From the NCBI GenBank assembly GCA_963920525.1, contig OY986439.1, positions 30,638,319 to 30,702,318 on the forward strand: a stretch of DNA of 64,000 nt, written 5' to 3'. A program made the position numbers and the translations under genes. Under the pieces are notes generated by a model. The model was not told the DNA's origin and ran no database searches. It saw only the letters and a program-made list of their open reading frames with translations. Every line of letters begins with the position of its first letter. Positions within the stretch are counted from its first letter, which is position 1. Positions 33,202 through 45,649 of the stretch are shown here, piece after piece. This DNA comes from Dichetophora obliterata. Its lineage: Eukaryota > Arthropoda > Insecta > Diptera > Sciomyzidae.

Positions 33202-34029
33202 CAATTTAACGAACAATGAAGCATTGCTTACCATCATTTGAATTTCACAGACTGGCTTAGAATAATTTTGTTCAATTTATATGTGTACAAACGCTAGTAC
33301 GTAAGCAACAATACATAGGAAAACAATTAAGAAAACCATTTATATTGAAATAATTTGGAATATCTGTGCTTTTATTTAAAATATAAAAAAATGTTGAATT
33401 GCTAAGGGGGGCGGTTTGAACCCCCTAAGCCCCCATATATACGGCGTTGCCTCCCACACAAAATCAAGTACCCTTAGAGTGTAACCGATTTTGACCATTT
33501 TTAAAATGTTTCCTAATTGGCTTAAACTAATTAAGCATACAAAATTCCATTGTCATAGGAGCATTCCTTCTATTTTTGTCCAACTTTTGTATGGGGACAA
33601 TGCGCTGTGCGATGGGGGAGCACCAAAAACAGCGACCACTCCAGAATGTATTTGAAAAATCTACGATTTCATACTGTACAATCTGAAAGTGAAGTGCGTG
33701 AGCTACTACCGTAGGCTTATCAAGTGGGTCGGTAGATGAAACATGGATCCATTACAATCAGGCATGTGCTGCACTTAACTTTCGTACAAAATTGAATGTG
33801 AAACCAAAATATCTTGTGCTGTAATCCACGTTATACTTCACCTTTTCTGACTATGTCAAATAGTCCGTTTTGGACAAGTAACAGAAATCAGGTTTTTACG
33901 ATGGTACGCCATTTTTAATTCGGTCGGTTACTTTTTTTAAAATTGAATTCACTTCGAATTGAATTCAGCACATTCAAATTGAATGTGAATTCAAAAATGC
34001 AGCACATGCCTGTATACACCAGAACCTAG
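33202..34029. other. Spacer with a satellite fragment
   Basis: Only 33460-33510 is recognisable, as a fragment of the 155 bp repeat unit (AAAATCAAGTA, then TGTAACCGATTTTGACCA). Confidence 0.5.
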
Positions 34030-34548
34030 CGTGCACCAAAGCGTGCACCAAAGTGAGCGATGACTCAACAAACGGCCGGAAAGGAGTTGGCGTCTGTTTT
34101 TTGGGATTCAAGTAGCATTTTGTTCATCGACTATTTAAGAAAAGGAAAAACAATCAACAGCGACTAATAGTGCAAATTATTGGACCGATGGAAGAACAAA
34201 ACCGCAAACAAATGACCCATTTAACGAAGAAAAAAAATCATATTTTTGCAAAAAAATGTTACAGCTCACAAATTGATCGAAACCATGGACAAATTGCACT
34301 AGTTACTCTACGAACTGCTTCCTCATCCCCCATATTCTCCAGACTTGGACCACAGTGACTATTATCCGTTCCAAAACTTAAAAAGGTGGCTCCAGGGAAG
34401 GAGATCTGTGACAAATGAACAGGTCGAATTACAAATTGGAGCGTATTTCGGAGATCTTAAGAAATCTTGCCATTCAAAGGGCATCACAATGTTACAAAAT
34501 TGTTGGAATAAGTGTATCGAGCTGAAAGGGGACTATGTGGAAGAATAA
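34030..34548 (+). pseudogene. Mariner transposase C-terminal half, second subfamily
   Basis: Frame-broken, but it contains FWDSSSILFIDYLRKGKTIN, then LLPHPPYSPDLDHSDYYPFQ, NLKRWLQGRR and WNKCIELKGDYVEE-stop. The D(34)D triad segment PPYSPDL is recognisable; the residue normally written as Ala after DL is changed to Asp. It differs in sequence from the mariner at 16405. Frameshifts and stops near 34165-34330 make it inactive. The termini were not resolved. Confidence 0.85.
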
Positions 34549-34799
34549 ACAACAGTAATGACACATATTTTCAAGTTTGCACATTCTAGCTCTGAAGAGG
34601 TGGAGGGGGTGATCCTCATCCATAAAGTTTTATACTCGCCTAATCAAGGAGAATGACCAGCCGAGGGATTTATTGCTATATCTGGGGCACCTTGTATATA
34701 ATTCATGCAACCTTAAATATAAAAATACAGATGTAAAGAAATAGGGTTTCTTTGCACATCACTGTAGTTATTTTGTACAGGAGGTAGGCACTATTTTGA

Positions 34800-35240
34800 C
34801 AATTTTAAAATATAGTGAATATTTGAGACAATTTACGTATGGGCAAAATTCATGTCATCACATTAGTTTTTGTGGCATTTAATGAGATTTTTACCATTTT
34901 GTTAAAGTTACTATGTATGGGAGGTAGGCGTGGTTTTCATCCGATTATAACAAATTTCAATGACATGGTTAGTAATAAAATTGCGGCCAAATTATGTGCA
35001 AAATTTCAAGCCATCACATTAATTTTTGTGACATTTTTAGAGATTTTACTGATTTGATAAAGTCGAAGTGTGATTTTTATCAAATTTTAAATATTTGGTG
35101 AACACTTTACTTCAAAGCTGTAAATGTGCATAATTTCAAGCCATTACATAAATTTGAATGGCATTTTTAGATATTTTATTGTTTAGTTAAAATCAAGCCT
35201 TTTATTTCTGTATGACATTTTTGCAAAATTTGTTCGACAT
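34800..35240. repeat. Dispersed repeat with internal 130-150 bp periodicity
   Basis: The phrase 'GTGCAAAATTTCAAGCCATC, ACATTAATTTTTGTGACATT, TTTAGAGATTTTAC' recurs three times with divergence. The same phrases occur at 18000-18860 and 59500-60080. Confidence 0.6.
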
Positions 35241-36139
35241 TAATATTTTTGATAGTCCAGGCGGCAACTCTTAAAAATGAGCAATACAAAAGCTTTATTT
35301 TACACCAAATAACGACAAGAATTAAATTTACTGAGTATAGAACAATTTTCATCTGTTTCGGTTTACATATTTTAACACATAGGTACAGTTCATTATCTAG
35401 ATCTACGCAGCTTATTTTGGCTTATTATTTTTTAATATTTTTTATTTTTCTTTTAATATTATAGGCATTTTCCCCCGTTTGGCATGAGGCCATAAATCGA
35501 TGGTAAAAGAGTATTTGCGGTCACCAATTGCGATTGGTTATAAGATTTGAGTTCAGAATGACTTGGCATATAAACACATGTAAAACAATTGATCTTGAAA
35601 TTCATAAATAAAACCAACAAATAAAATTGGACCAAAGTCAAAGAAGAAAAGATTGTATAGCATAAGGTCAAGCTGAAAAATACTATAAAAACTAGCGAAA
35701 ACTTTAATTTTGTAAAACTTAAGCGCTGTTGGTGTATCTATATAAATGTTGGATTAATATTCTTAAAGAGCTATTTTCTTTGTTTGAATGATTTTAACAG
35801 TTTCATTAGATTTATAACTGCTTTTTTGCATCAATAAACTGAGGTTTCTTACTAAAATGAGAACACTTAAAAAGGGTTCATTCAATTTAGATTTATCTTT
35901 TAAATTAATATCTAAAATACACGTTCACAATTTATGCAGTACAAAGCAGTAAATTTTATTTAAACTTAACACAAATATATGAAGTTCAGATATTAGCATC
36001 GAACAGACGACGTTGAACTTATAAATAAATGCATATATGTAAATTGAAAATGAAAGCTTGAGAAATAAATATCAGTGGTAAGCAAAAACAAGTTAAAGCC
36101 AGTCAGTCGGTAAAATCCGACTTTTAGAAATTCTATACG
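35241..36139. other. Spacer, nothing recognised
   Basis: AT-rich, with no supported feature. Confidence 0.5.
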
Positions 36140-36142
36140 TTA

Positions 36143-37218
36143 GGTCGTGTTTATAGTGGCGACTTGTTGCTTTGCCGAGCCAAACCGAGAGGGAAAGCTG
36201 AAAAACGCTGCACATACAATCATATGAAATAAGCTCAAAATGCGTATAGTGCCTGTCGAACAAGCTGCTTAAAGCGACTTGTGCACTGGTATTCAGAGTG
36301 CCGATTGTAGCTTTTTCGCTCGCTAGCACGGTTTGCATGTGTTAAGTTTTATTTTACACGATGTTTTCTCATTATTTTCATTACATAACATAAAAAAGAT
36401 AGAGCAACAAAGAAAACTTCAATAAAATACATTCCTTTTTTTTATTTATTTTGACTGTTGCGCCTTTTCTTCGTTTTTTCGTGGTATCAAATGCAAGTTG
36501 GTGAAAAAAATCAAAATAAGCGATCAGTAGCTTTTGTTTTCTTCTAAATTTGTTGTGCAAGAAATCAATCATTTGACATCAATCTGCTATATGTCTATGC
36601 AAAATATCAAAATAATTAGAAGTTGGTTAGTGAAGCTATAAACGAGTCTGTGCAATGAATACAAACAAATATTTACTAACGTGTATAAATGATTGATGTC
36701 CAATGATTGACAGTGTAAAGTTCGCATTCATGTAAATGTTTAGGAAGTCTCTTAATAAGTCGCTTATTCAGCCAATAGACCTTATTTCCACTATTTTTAT
36801 GTTGTTATTTTTTCGTTTCTGTTAAAAAAACAATCCGAAATAAAAACGAAGCAACAACGCCACAAAACAACTGCAAAAAAGTCGAAACAAGCTGTAACAG
36901 CAAGTGACTTAAAGCGACTTACAGAAGCTTAAAGTGCGTTTCAGCATAGTGTTTCGCATTTTCGTATCTTGACTTGTTGTCCGCTGGTTTGAGGAATACA
37001 AGAAGCGCACATGAAATCACGTGACTTTTTTGATGCTTCGGTTGCAAAAATAAACAAAAAAGAAACATAATATATACAAACAACAAAAAGTAGTCAAAAA
37101 ATATCTGCAACAAGTCAGCGGCGGTAAGCGCGCAAAATACGCACTACCAGCTGCTTTTAGCTAGACGCGCTTTCAGCTCGGCTCGGCAAAGCAACAAGTC
37201 GCCACTATAAACGCACCC
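36143..37218. mobile_element. Harbinger-like family H element (1.08 kb)
   Basis: The left GGTCGTGTTTATAGTGGCGA, CTTGTTGCTTTGCCGAGCC is mirrored at the right by GGCTCGGCAAAGCAACAAGT, CGCCACTATAAACGCACCC. Flanks are TTA (left) and TAA (right), which fits a mutated TWA duplication. No transposase. It is the best complete copy of the family seen at 13497-15592. Confidence 0.8.
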
Positions 37219-38928
37219 TAATGGAACTAAAATTTTCTTCATAGACTTTTAGAAATGAGTCTAGAAAATGTTTTCTTCAGTACCAGCTTTTTTAAAAATG
37301 TGACAGAAAAGTAATAGTTGAGAGCAACCAAATTTGCAAAAATCCGAAAACAAAATTAGAAATTGAAAAAATAATTTGTTTTCTTAATTTACCAATATAA
37401 ATTTTTCAATTGAAGATATTTTCAAGAATATTAGAGTAAGAGCAAAAACTATTTTTCTTGGCCAATAAAAAACTACATATAGCATTAAATTTTTAATGCA
37501 AAAAGTAAGAATCTTAATGAAAAATTTAATGCGAAAAAAATTTACACACAATGCATTGTGTTTTTTAACGCAAGCTTGATAAAAAGACAGAAGCGATCAA
37601 TAAACCTTGTTTTTTGCTTTGCATTAGATTACACATTATTTACTTTTATAAGGATGTGCTTTTAGTTTTGTTTTAATGGGTTCTATCTAAATAATAGGAC
37701 TTTTAAATTAATTAATTTAATTTATAAATTTTTAAAGAATTTTAAAAAATTTGAAACACAGGTGCCGCACCTGTATATTTTTATGAGCCGTCATTTCATT
37801 TTTTTAATTATTTGTTTGTTTGGTACAATGACTATTAGGTAGCCACGACAGCTACCTATTTTCTCACGAGCTGCGACCATCGAATGTAAAACAAAAGAAA
37901 ACCAGACAAAACAAGTGTGTCACACACATTGGACGCATTCAGCGGAGCCAACAATTGCACTTAAATTATTTATATAATTGCATAATATTAATTATTTAAT
38001 TAAATAATTTACAATTTTTCTGACGTTTCGAGTAAAACACATTCAGAGAAAAACATCGTTCACTAAGGTATCGCTACCATAACAGTTCACAACAGTTTTG
38101 AACGACACACGTTCTCATGACGCCTAATAGTTATTGTATCATGATTGCTTGTTTGAATTTAATTTTGACTGCAACGGTAGTGCCCTCTACGAGTCGTTTT
38201 TCTTGCCGTTCCTTTGAGAACATTTGTTATCGCGATTATATTAAGGCGAAAGGAACGCAGCTAATGACTAAACTCAAAATATCGTAAAAAAGCGATATGG
38301 AATTTACTTTATTGTCAATTTTTGGAAGTATGCAGATATCCATTTTTTGCCCAGAATTGATCATCAATTATGTCTGCACATATTTTGTTTGTAACGGTTC
38401 ATATATTTCAAAAAAATTGGTCATTGTTCGTGCAGTTAAAATATCGTTTTTTACGATACTTGAGTTTAGTCGTTATTCCTTGTGACCACAGAATTATTAC
38501 TAGATATAAGTTTTTTAATAATTTTTTTATAAAAAATAAGTGTATTTTTTTTAATCAAATTTACATTTTGTTTGTTTTTTCGTCCGAAATAGGTATATGC
38601 AAAGCGAAATAACTAATTTTAATGAACAACTTTTGTGTGGTTGTTTTCAGTTGACTACAAGGGGCTGTGCCTTCCACAGCGCAAAGTGAAGGAGCAAAGT
38701 TTGAGCAGCTGTAGCGCCGCCATCTTGTTTTCTTTTCTTAAAAAAATTTGTATGTATACATTTGAACATCAATGACAATATGTAATTTCATTGAATGTTA
38801 TAAATAATCAGGTTTTTTTTAATGATTGAAAAACCTCTTGTGTGAAGCAGGTTCCGACCTAAATGCGTTTTCTCAAAACAGCATTTTTTAAAATTTTTTT
38901 AAAACGGTGCCAAAAATTATGTAGATAC
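37219..38928. other. Spacer, nothing recognised
   Basis: AT-rich. A small perfect hairpin (CAGGTGC CGCACCTG) lies near 37762. No ORF supported. Confidence 0.5.
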
Positions 38929-39062
38929 TATGGTTGGAATGCATAAAAAGTGAGCATTTGCTTCGACTCGATTTTACAAGTAAAAAATTCATAAACTCTC
39001 TTTATTTTACTTGAAAAAACGAGTCGTAGCAAATGCTCACTTTTTATGCATTCCAGCCTATA
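38929..39062. mobile_element. Hairpin MITE
   Basis: TGGAATGCATAAAAAGTGAG, CATTTGCT is mirrored by AGCAAATGCTCACTTTTTAT, GCATTCCA about 80 bp later. The arms are about 55 bp with few mismatches, and TA is at both edges. Confidence 0.75.
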
Positions 39063-39839
39063 AGTCAGATTGAGCTAAAAATTTTTGTATTATACATGGG
39101 CGTAGCTAGTATAAGGCAGGTGACCGTTGCCCCCCTAAAAATAAGAAAAATAATTTTTTTAGTATTGAAGAAAAAATTTAAAACAGTTTTTCTTATAATT
39201 AAAATAAAATTATAAATTCAATAAAAGTATTGAAGTTTCATAAAAATATTGGTATATTTTTAATAAAGTTTTAGTGAAATTCAATAAAAGTATGAAGTCT
39301 GACGCATTCATGACGACTTGCCTATTGATGTTATGATGATGTCTGGTCACATGAAATTACTGAAATAAAATCGAAAGGTTTTGTCTAAGATTATTACGGT
39401 TCGTGGAAAAGATCAATCGCCAATTGTCCAGTTATTTAATACTTCTTCACGCAACAATTAAAATCAGCTTACGAATCATCTAGCAACATGACTTTTCGAA
39501 TATTGGAAGGTGTCGCTGTTCATACCTTATCTCGACTCATTAAAATCATCCTTACAACCAGGGATGCCAACTTTTATTAGGTAAGACGTGCCATATTAAG
39601 TAAAAAAAAGTGCCAAAAAGTGCCAAAAAGGTGCCAAATTTTTAAAAATTAAAATGAGTTCACTAATTCCACTTATTTTATAAAAAAAAACATTAAATGA
39701 ACAATACAACTTCAAAATGAACACATGTCTGTAAATCACAAAATTTTAAATAAATAATGAATACAACTTCAAAATGAACACATTCAATATAAAAAAATAT
39801 TCACAGAAAGAATTTGAAGAGTATACTTTTGTACATATT

Positions 39840-40277
39840 CATGATTCAATTATATAAGGTTGAGTAAGCTGAGAGCACATATCTGTTGGCGAATGTCAAA
39901 AACAGCTGTTCGGTGTTGTTATCTTTTACTTTGACATTCGCCGATCCAAATTCCATTCATCCAGCGTTTTTGCTTAAAATGGTCACTGGGCACTTTAAAA
40001 AAGGAAACGTTTTCCTTGTTCCAATAGTTTTGGCGAATCGCGTACTTTTTTGGCATTTTGAAGCTGTAACAAAAACACAAACACCAAGAAAATTGTTTAA
40101 AAATTATTTTAAACACAAATTTGATATTAAAATTCAACAGTTTGACTTCTAGTCAGAAATTTTAATTTGATTGTTTACTTTTCTTTTTTGTTTTACTTTG
40201 ACATTTTGCGATCCAAGTTTTGTTGTTGTATGAGAACAATTTCATGGTTACTTAACCTTATATATAATTGAATCATG
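39840..40277 (-). mobile_element. P-superfamily deletion derivative (438 bp)
   Basis: The left terminus CATGATTCAATTATATAAGG is answered at the right by an inverted CATGATTCAATTATATATAA, then GGTTAAGTAA. The canonical P terminus starts CATGATGAAATAACATAAGG, so the match in sequence and position is close. A perfect 8 bp duplication, TACATATT, occurs at 39832-39839 and 40278-40285, as expected for P. The interior retains a decayed THAP-like domain on the minus strand. Confidence 0.88.
39919..40056 (-). pseudogene. Decayed THAP-domain remnant of a P-like transposase
   Basis: Starts MPKKYAIRQNYWNKENVSFF, continues KVPSDHFKQKRWMNGIWIGE and stops after CQSKR. Spacing and residues fit a THAP zinc-finger start (the 'F.FP......W' core). 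The two leading Cys of the C2CH motif are missing (Tyr and Tyr or Asn in their place), so zinc binding would be lost. The start context ATG is preceded by AAA. It lies within P-like terminal repeats, which supports the call. Confidence 0.7.
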
Positions 40278-40665
40278 TACATATTGAATTTGTTTTCTCA
40301 TGTCTTTATGCAGTTTATAATTTGAACAAATTTTATTTAAATTTTAAACAAAGTATAGCATTAAGCACATCGACATTAATAGAATTGTTTAACTTGATTT
40401 TTATGAAATTCATATGACTGAAACCTCTTTTAACTTCAGCGTTTGAGAGAGGGAGAGAAAGAATATATGTATAAAGCAAAATTATAAATGCCATTGAAGG
40501 TATTATTACTTGTTTTTATTCATCATCATTGTTATTGTTGGTTAGGAATCCATCATAACAATTCTCAAGTATACCTGATCTTTCTCAGTAAACACGGTAC
40601 TGTTGCAAATACTGTTTGCCCATTTTTAACTCGGGATTAATGGACACATGGATTAAGTGGCTTAA

Positions 40666-41596
40666 CCCTTTCAATGGCTAGGCTAAACTTAGAACAAAAT
40701 AATTTTTTGAGGTAATATTCCTATCATTTAGGTCTTTAAAAGATGAAAAAACATACCTTTGATTTTTCTCTGCGCTACTTACGTTTTGCAATCTTGTACA
40801 AAGAACATTTTTTTTTGTAATCCCTTGAATGTTTTTCAACCCTTTAGATATTTGTTTTGATTTTTTAAGGCGTTATTTAGCTTAGGTTAGGTTAATACGG
40901 ATGCCTTCGTGAAGGCTCACATAGACCAATTCTGGTCCTTAGTGGTACCGGTAGCGAACAAAAGGAACCTTTGTGTTTAATTTAAGTGTGTTTAGATTTG
41001 CGTTGAATTCGCAAACCTTAGGAGGGATTCCAGAGATACTTTGGTCACATCTTTAAGCGACGGGAACGTCGATGAGCCTAGGTATTTTAGTCTCGATCTA
41101 AGTAGGGCGGGGCATGTGTATAGTAGGGGCTCTAGGGTCTCCACTGTGCCCGGTTCCTTGAACTTCCTGCAGCTGTCATCCGTGGTGATGCCAAGTTAAG
41201 ACGTTATTTAGTAAACGAAAATTTATTGTTTCTTCAAAAAAAGATTAAAAAACAGATAAATTTTAACAAATTTAAATTTTTAATTTGCCCGAGATATTTG
41301 TTTTTCAAACCCTCTTAATATTCTTTTCATTATCAAAATAAAAAGGTAAAAAACATAAATTTGATTTTTGTCTGGTTGATTTTTTTCTTATAAAATATGC
41401 CAACAAAATTTGTAGGCACAAAATCGAAAATCCAACTGACTTTAATGTCAAATATCTCTTCAAATTTATTTTTGTCATGTTGGTTCATGTTTTTTTCGTA
41501 GAACCAAACGCTTTGAGTTTAAAAAAAGCGTTGCAAAATATATATAAAAATTACTTTCTAACGTGTCCAATATATAGGGCAAATCCACTGAAAGGG
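40666..41596. mobile_element. TTAA-flanked element (piggyBac- or Kolobok-like MITE)
   Basis: The termini are CCCTTTCAATGG and CCACTGAAAGGG (11 of 12 inverted), with TTAA immediately outside on both sides (40662-40665 and 41597-41600). It contains the LOA fragment at 40881-41197, so the original was about 600 bp. No transposase. Confidence 0.75.
40881..41197 (-). mobile_element. Second, degraded copy of LOA-like element L1
   Basis: Inverted relative to 3665-4075 and highly similar, with the same CTTAGGTTAGGTTAA tail. It is flanked by AAGGCGTTATTTAG (40867-40880) and AAGACGTTATTTAG (41198-41211), 13 of 14 matching. A Cys of the zinc knuckle has become Phe and a His codon has become Pro. Confidence 0.88.
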
Positions 41597-41830
41597 TTAA
41601 ACTAAACTGAAGTAACGAAATAAAATAAACCAGCTGTTTTAACAAGTCAAAACAAACAAAAAACTCAGTTGCTGAAAAAGTAGCAAAAGCTAAGATTTGT
41701 ACAAACATCTATTTAAATGTAAATACATACATATTTTAAAAATAAGCGCCAGATAATTACACAATTTTTCAAAAAGTGGCCACCTTGTGCCAAAATAAAA
41801 AAAGTGCCATTTGAAGCATAACGGATCCTG

Positions 41831-43007
41831 GAACTCTAGAGATATATATGTAAAAAATCCAACTTCTTACTCTAGTACATAGTGAGGATGAGTTTTCCCA
41901 TTTTTAGACACATAACTGAATTCTTAGGAGCAATTTGTTTTTGCTATGAACAAAGTTTTCGAGCTGATAATTTTTCATTTTTAATAAAGCAATTATTTTA
42001 AAATTTTTTCCTGAAACTTATTTGCATAACTAACAATAAAAATGACCTCATTATTTAATTATAATACCTTCATTCTTAAACGGTCTCGCTGTCAAGTGGT
42101 AGCGCTTGACTGTCACCTAGGAGTCCTTAGTTTGGGTCCCATGGTCTTATACTCTTATTTCTTATCAAATTATATTAAAACTAGATGGCCTGGCCCACGT
42201 TGTCCTTCGTGCCACACATACAAAAAAAAAAATCTTTATTTTTTACATAAAAGGTAGAATTGTGTATAGCTAACTTAATTTTATAGTATTGGTCAAAAAC
42301 CAACAGTTTTGGATTAGAAGCACGCTCTGCATATTCATTGTTATAATTATTGTTTCTGCAGACATTTTAGCAACAGCTTGATTTTTTGCTTCTCTGGCTT
42401 TATTTTTTTTTTCAATATGAAGTCGATAAATGTCTTCCGCAATATTTCTTTCCTGAAACCTGACACACACATCACATTAATTGAAATGATTCTTCAACGA
42501 ATATATTCTTAGTATTTGATCTACATTAATATCTTGGTACTAGTGCAAGCCATTCCATGACCGAGTTAGAATTTGAATCTTTGATATTTTTGGAAGTAGG
42601 CCCTTTTTTCTTTGACTTGATCCATTGATGGATATTATTTCTAGTTAGATCAAATGTTCCGATAAAGATTTATTTACGAACGCGAATTTTTTTCCGTTTG
42701 ACCATGGCAAATAATAATCAATTCCTAAACTTTTTTAACATTTTCGGCTGGGGTCACAGTCATTTAATTGTGGAACGCTTTTGTACTAGAGCATTTATAT
42801 ATGATGTTGTTAGCTGAAGTTAAATTGCAGAAATATTTAAAGGCCACCTTTTGTAATACTTCGTCAACAGCTTTTCCGCAAGTTTCCGCAAGTTTCCGCT
42901 CATAAAAAAAGTTATGTTTAAATTAACACATAATTGTTTTTCTTAGAACATTTTTTCTGCCTTGTAATTAGCATATTTTACTAACTTTTGACTCAAAAGA
43001 GATAAGG
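41831..43007. other. Spacer with a weak tRNA-like stretch
   Basis: 42083-42145 (CTGTCAAGTGGTAGCGCTTG, then ACCTAGGAGTCC and TTTGGGTCCC) resembles a degenerate A and B box spacing, perhaps a SINE head. No fold is supported. Otherwise AT-rich. Confidence 0.35.
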
Positions 43008-43130
43008 GGGCGTCCATTAATTACGTGACGCGTTTAGGGGGGCGGGGAGGTTAAGCCAAATCTCACTCACTCTCACGTGGTGGAGAGGGAGGGTTCTCGC
43101 AAAGATTACGTTATTTATTATCCGCAAGAA
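43008..43130. mobile_element. Lone transposon end with GGGGGCGTCCATTAATTACG
   Basis: The GC-rich GGGGGCGTCCATTAATTACG, TGACGCGTTTAGGGGGGCGG stretch has the look of a terminal repeat widespread in invertebrate DNA transposons. No partner end is present, so it is a truncated copy. Confidence 0.4.
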
Positions 43131-43139
43131 ACAGTGTAG

Positions 43140-43808
43140 AATTATGAGATAACTGGGTTAAATTCGGATGATTTTTCCGAGAATATTATCTCATCGCTTG
43201 ACTTCGTTCGGTTCATTTCATATATCAGAAGAAGACAGTGAAAAGGGTATTTTAAATCTTAAAATGGCAATTACACCGGATGCTGATGGAATAGCTAGTA
43301 TCGTGTTAAAAAAAAGTTGTATATCCCTGAGAAAACCACTTCAACAAATTTTTAATAAATCTCTTTCCTCTGGGTTGTTTATTGCAGATTGAAAAGTATC
43401 ATCTATTTCACCGATTTTTTAATCCGGTATTAAAAACAACATTGAAAATTATAGACCAATTTCGAAACTTATCTAAGCTTTTTAAATCAATAGTAAAGGA
43501 AAAAAATTATTTTGCGGTAAAGCGGATAGTTTCTCCTTCCCAGCACGCTTTTTGTATCAGGTCGATCAACTATTATAAACCTCACAATATTTTCTGAATT
43601 TTTCATTTCTGTCTTTCAACAGGGTTATCAAGTTGACTCAATTTACACGGATTTTCAAAAGCTTTTGACAAAGTTTCACATAGTATATTATTAAAGAAAT
43701 TAGCTAAACTAGTTTTTCACTCTAACTTACTTCAATGGCTTCGTTTTTATTTGAGTGTTAAAATCCGCTTTTTATACATTGAAAATAAAATCTCAAGGCT
43801 GTTCGTGG
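43140..43808 (+). pseudogene. Jockey-like non-LTR reverse transcriptase, left part
   Basis: Across frameshifts it reads DADGIASIVLKKSCISLRKP and NIENYRPISKL, the segment from the fingers to the first palm motif of non-LTR reverse transcriptases, then a YTDF-like motif near 43650. It breaks at 43809 within GTTCGTGG, where a hAT element is inserted, and continues at 47174. Confidence 0.85.
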
Positions 43809-45239
43809 CAGAGATTTGCATGAGACCATTCGTAAGTTTTTGCCACTCGAGTAACAATCGTCGTCAGCCGTAATCGCACACAAGAAAAAAATGCATATAT
43901 ACCGCTCGAGTTCGTAAACAACGATTGCTGCAAAGCACACTTTGTCACGATTGCGAATTGATGCAAAGGCAGCCTCCAGACCACGAGATCATTCGGATGC
44001 TTCGCTTAAAGCTCGAGTGTCAGCTGCTGCATTAATTTTTGTTGTTTCCATACTTCTCTGACCTTCTCTAGCAGCGCGTTCTTCTTTGTGCTGTTTGTTC
44101 CTTTTAGCTTATTGTTTTCTTTTTTCTACTGTGGAGCAATCAGTATTGCCAGTAGCAAGTTTTATGACAGTACATTTTTAAAGTAACCTGAGCTAAAATC
44201 TGCATGAAAGTTAATCTTGAAAGCGACCTAACTTAGTAAACAAACTATTATTGAAAGTTTGTCGGTTAAATAACAACTATGTTTTGCTTTCAATGAATAT
44301 TCTTTATCCCTTCAAGACAAGCGTTACCAAAGCTCCAACACAATTAAAAAATGTTTGATGAAAACCAACACAAACTTGTCATTAATTTGTTTTTTTTTAT
44401 GAATGTGAGAAAGTGCAGGTTTAGCAAATGCCACGAGCTGAGCTAAGTTGTGTAAGTTAGAAAGAGATCCTTCTGACAACTGTTGTAAAGAAGCGACGTG
44501 TGCTGCAAAGTTTTATTAAACAATTTTATAGAAAAAGCACAGAAAAATGAGTATTCAACCCAAATGTATGAAGTTTTTTAAAACGAGCAGGTATTTATTA
44601 ATAAAACAAATTTTGTACAACTGTTAACTTGTCAAAGAATGGCTAAAATTTTGGGTTATGTGGTGTAGTCGAACTGATAAAAACACTTTAGTCTTTAATT
44701 TTGATTCATTTAATTAAATACCTCTAATTTCGGGTGTAAGAACTGCGGAATTTCTACAAGAACTTGGTGTCAGAATATGTTTAGAAAAGTCCAAGAAAGG
44801 CGTAGAATATGATTTGATCAAAATTTTATGTGTCTGTGATATTTATCAAAAGAGGCGAATATGGACAATTTAAAATTATGTTACATTTAAATTAAAATCG
44901 GTTATGTTTAATAGTACATATAGTAAAACTGAAAACAAAAATTAGTTTAATATATAAAAGAGTTTGCTTAACCCTTGATTACTAACCTATAAAAACATCC
45001 GTAAATGAAAGTTACAATTATAACGACTCAAGTGCATAAATCTTAAAAATTTTTAAATTCGAAATTAGTTAAACCTTTTTTTTTTAGTTATAAATAGTTT
45101 TTTTATTAATTTCATTCACTAATTCTATGCTAAGAATAATTTTGAATGTAGTGCTACTTGGTGTAATCCACACTACTTGTGGAATCACACTGACACGTTA
45201 GTTTAGTCAGATTTTTCACATCACCGTCCTAAAACTAAT

Positions 45240-45394
45240 AGAAACTTTATTTTGCAAACTTACTTAAGTTTCTTACAGCAATACATGTTTAGTAATATTT
45301 TATTTTAATCCTTTTTTGCTTAATTTTTTATGTAATTACTTGCTTTTTTTATGTCACTTATGTCAGTTTTTAGGTCATAAAAGTACGAGCCCTG
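45240..45394 (-). mobile_element. Truncated end of the 1421-2163 hAT family
   Basis: Read on the minus strand from 45394 it starts CAGGGCTCGTACTTTTATGA, CCTAAAAACTGAC and continues with ATTACATAAAAA, parallel to the start of the element at 1421. The opposite end was not found. Confidence 0.65.
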
Positions 45395-45649
45395 GTTATT
45401 AATATATTTTTTCTATGATATGCAACTGTTTTATTGTTTCTATAATAAAAATATTTTTTAGTACATAATAAGAAATAATAAAACAACATTTTAGATACAA
45501 TATAAATATCTTGTAAAAAAAATTAAATCAAATATTTTATAAGAATATTTAATAAAATATTCTTTTCATTCGCCACATAACTCATTATATTTTATTATAT
45601 ATTTTATCTTTGTGCGATGAATATTAAAGGCTGAAAGTTAAGTTGTTTG

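Larger units (their letters stand above)
39559..41830. mobile_element. Possible outer hAT-like element with GTGCCAAAA motifs
   Basis: It starts CAGGGATGCC and ends GGATCCTG. Both margins carry repeated GTGCCAAAA or AAGTGCCA phrases (39585-39640 and 41775-41815). No 8 bp duplication was found, so the limits are tentative. The P-like and TTAA elements lie inside. Confidence 0.35.

Noticed and set aside
42083..42145. tRNA gene
   Set aside because: The B box is degenerate and no cloverleaf can be drawn; at best a SINE head trace.
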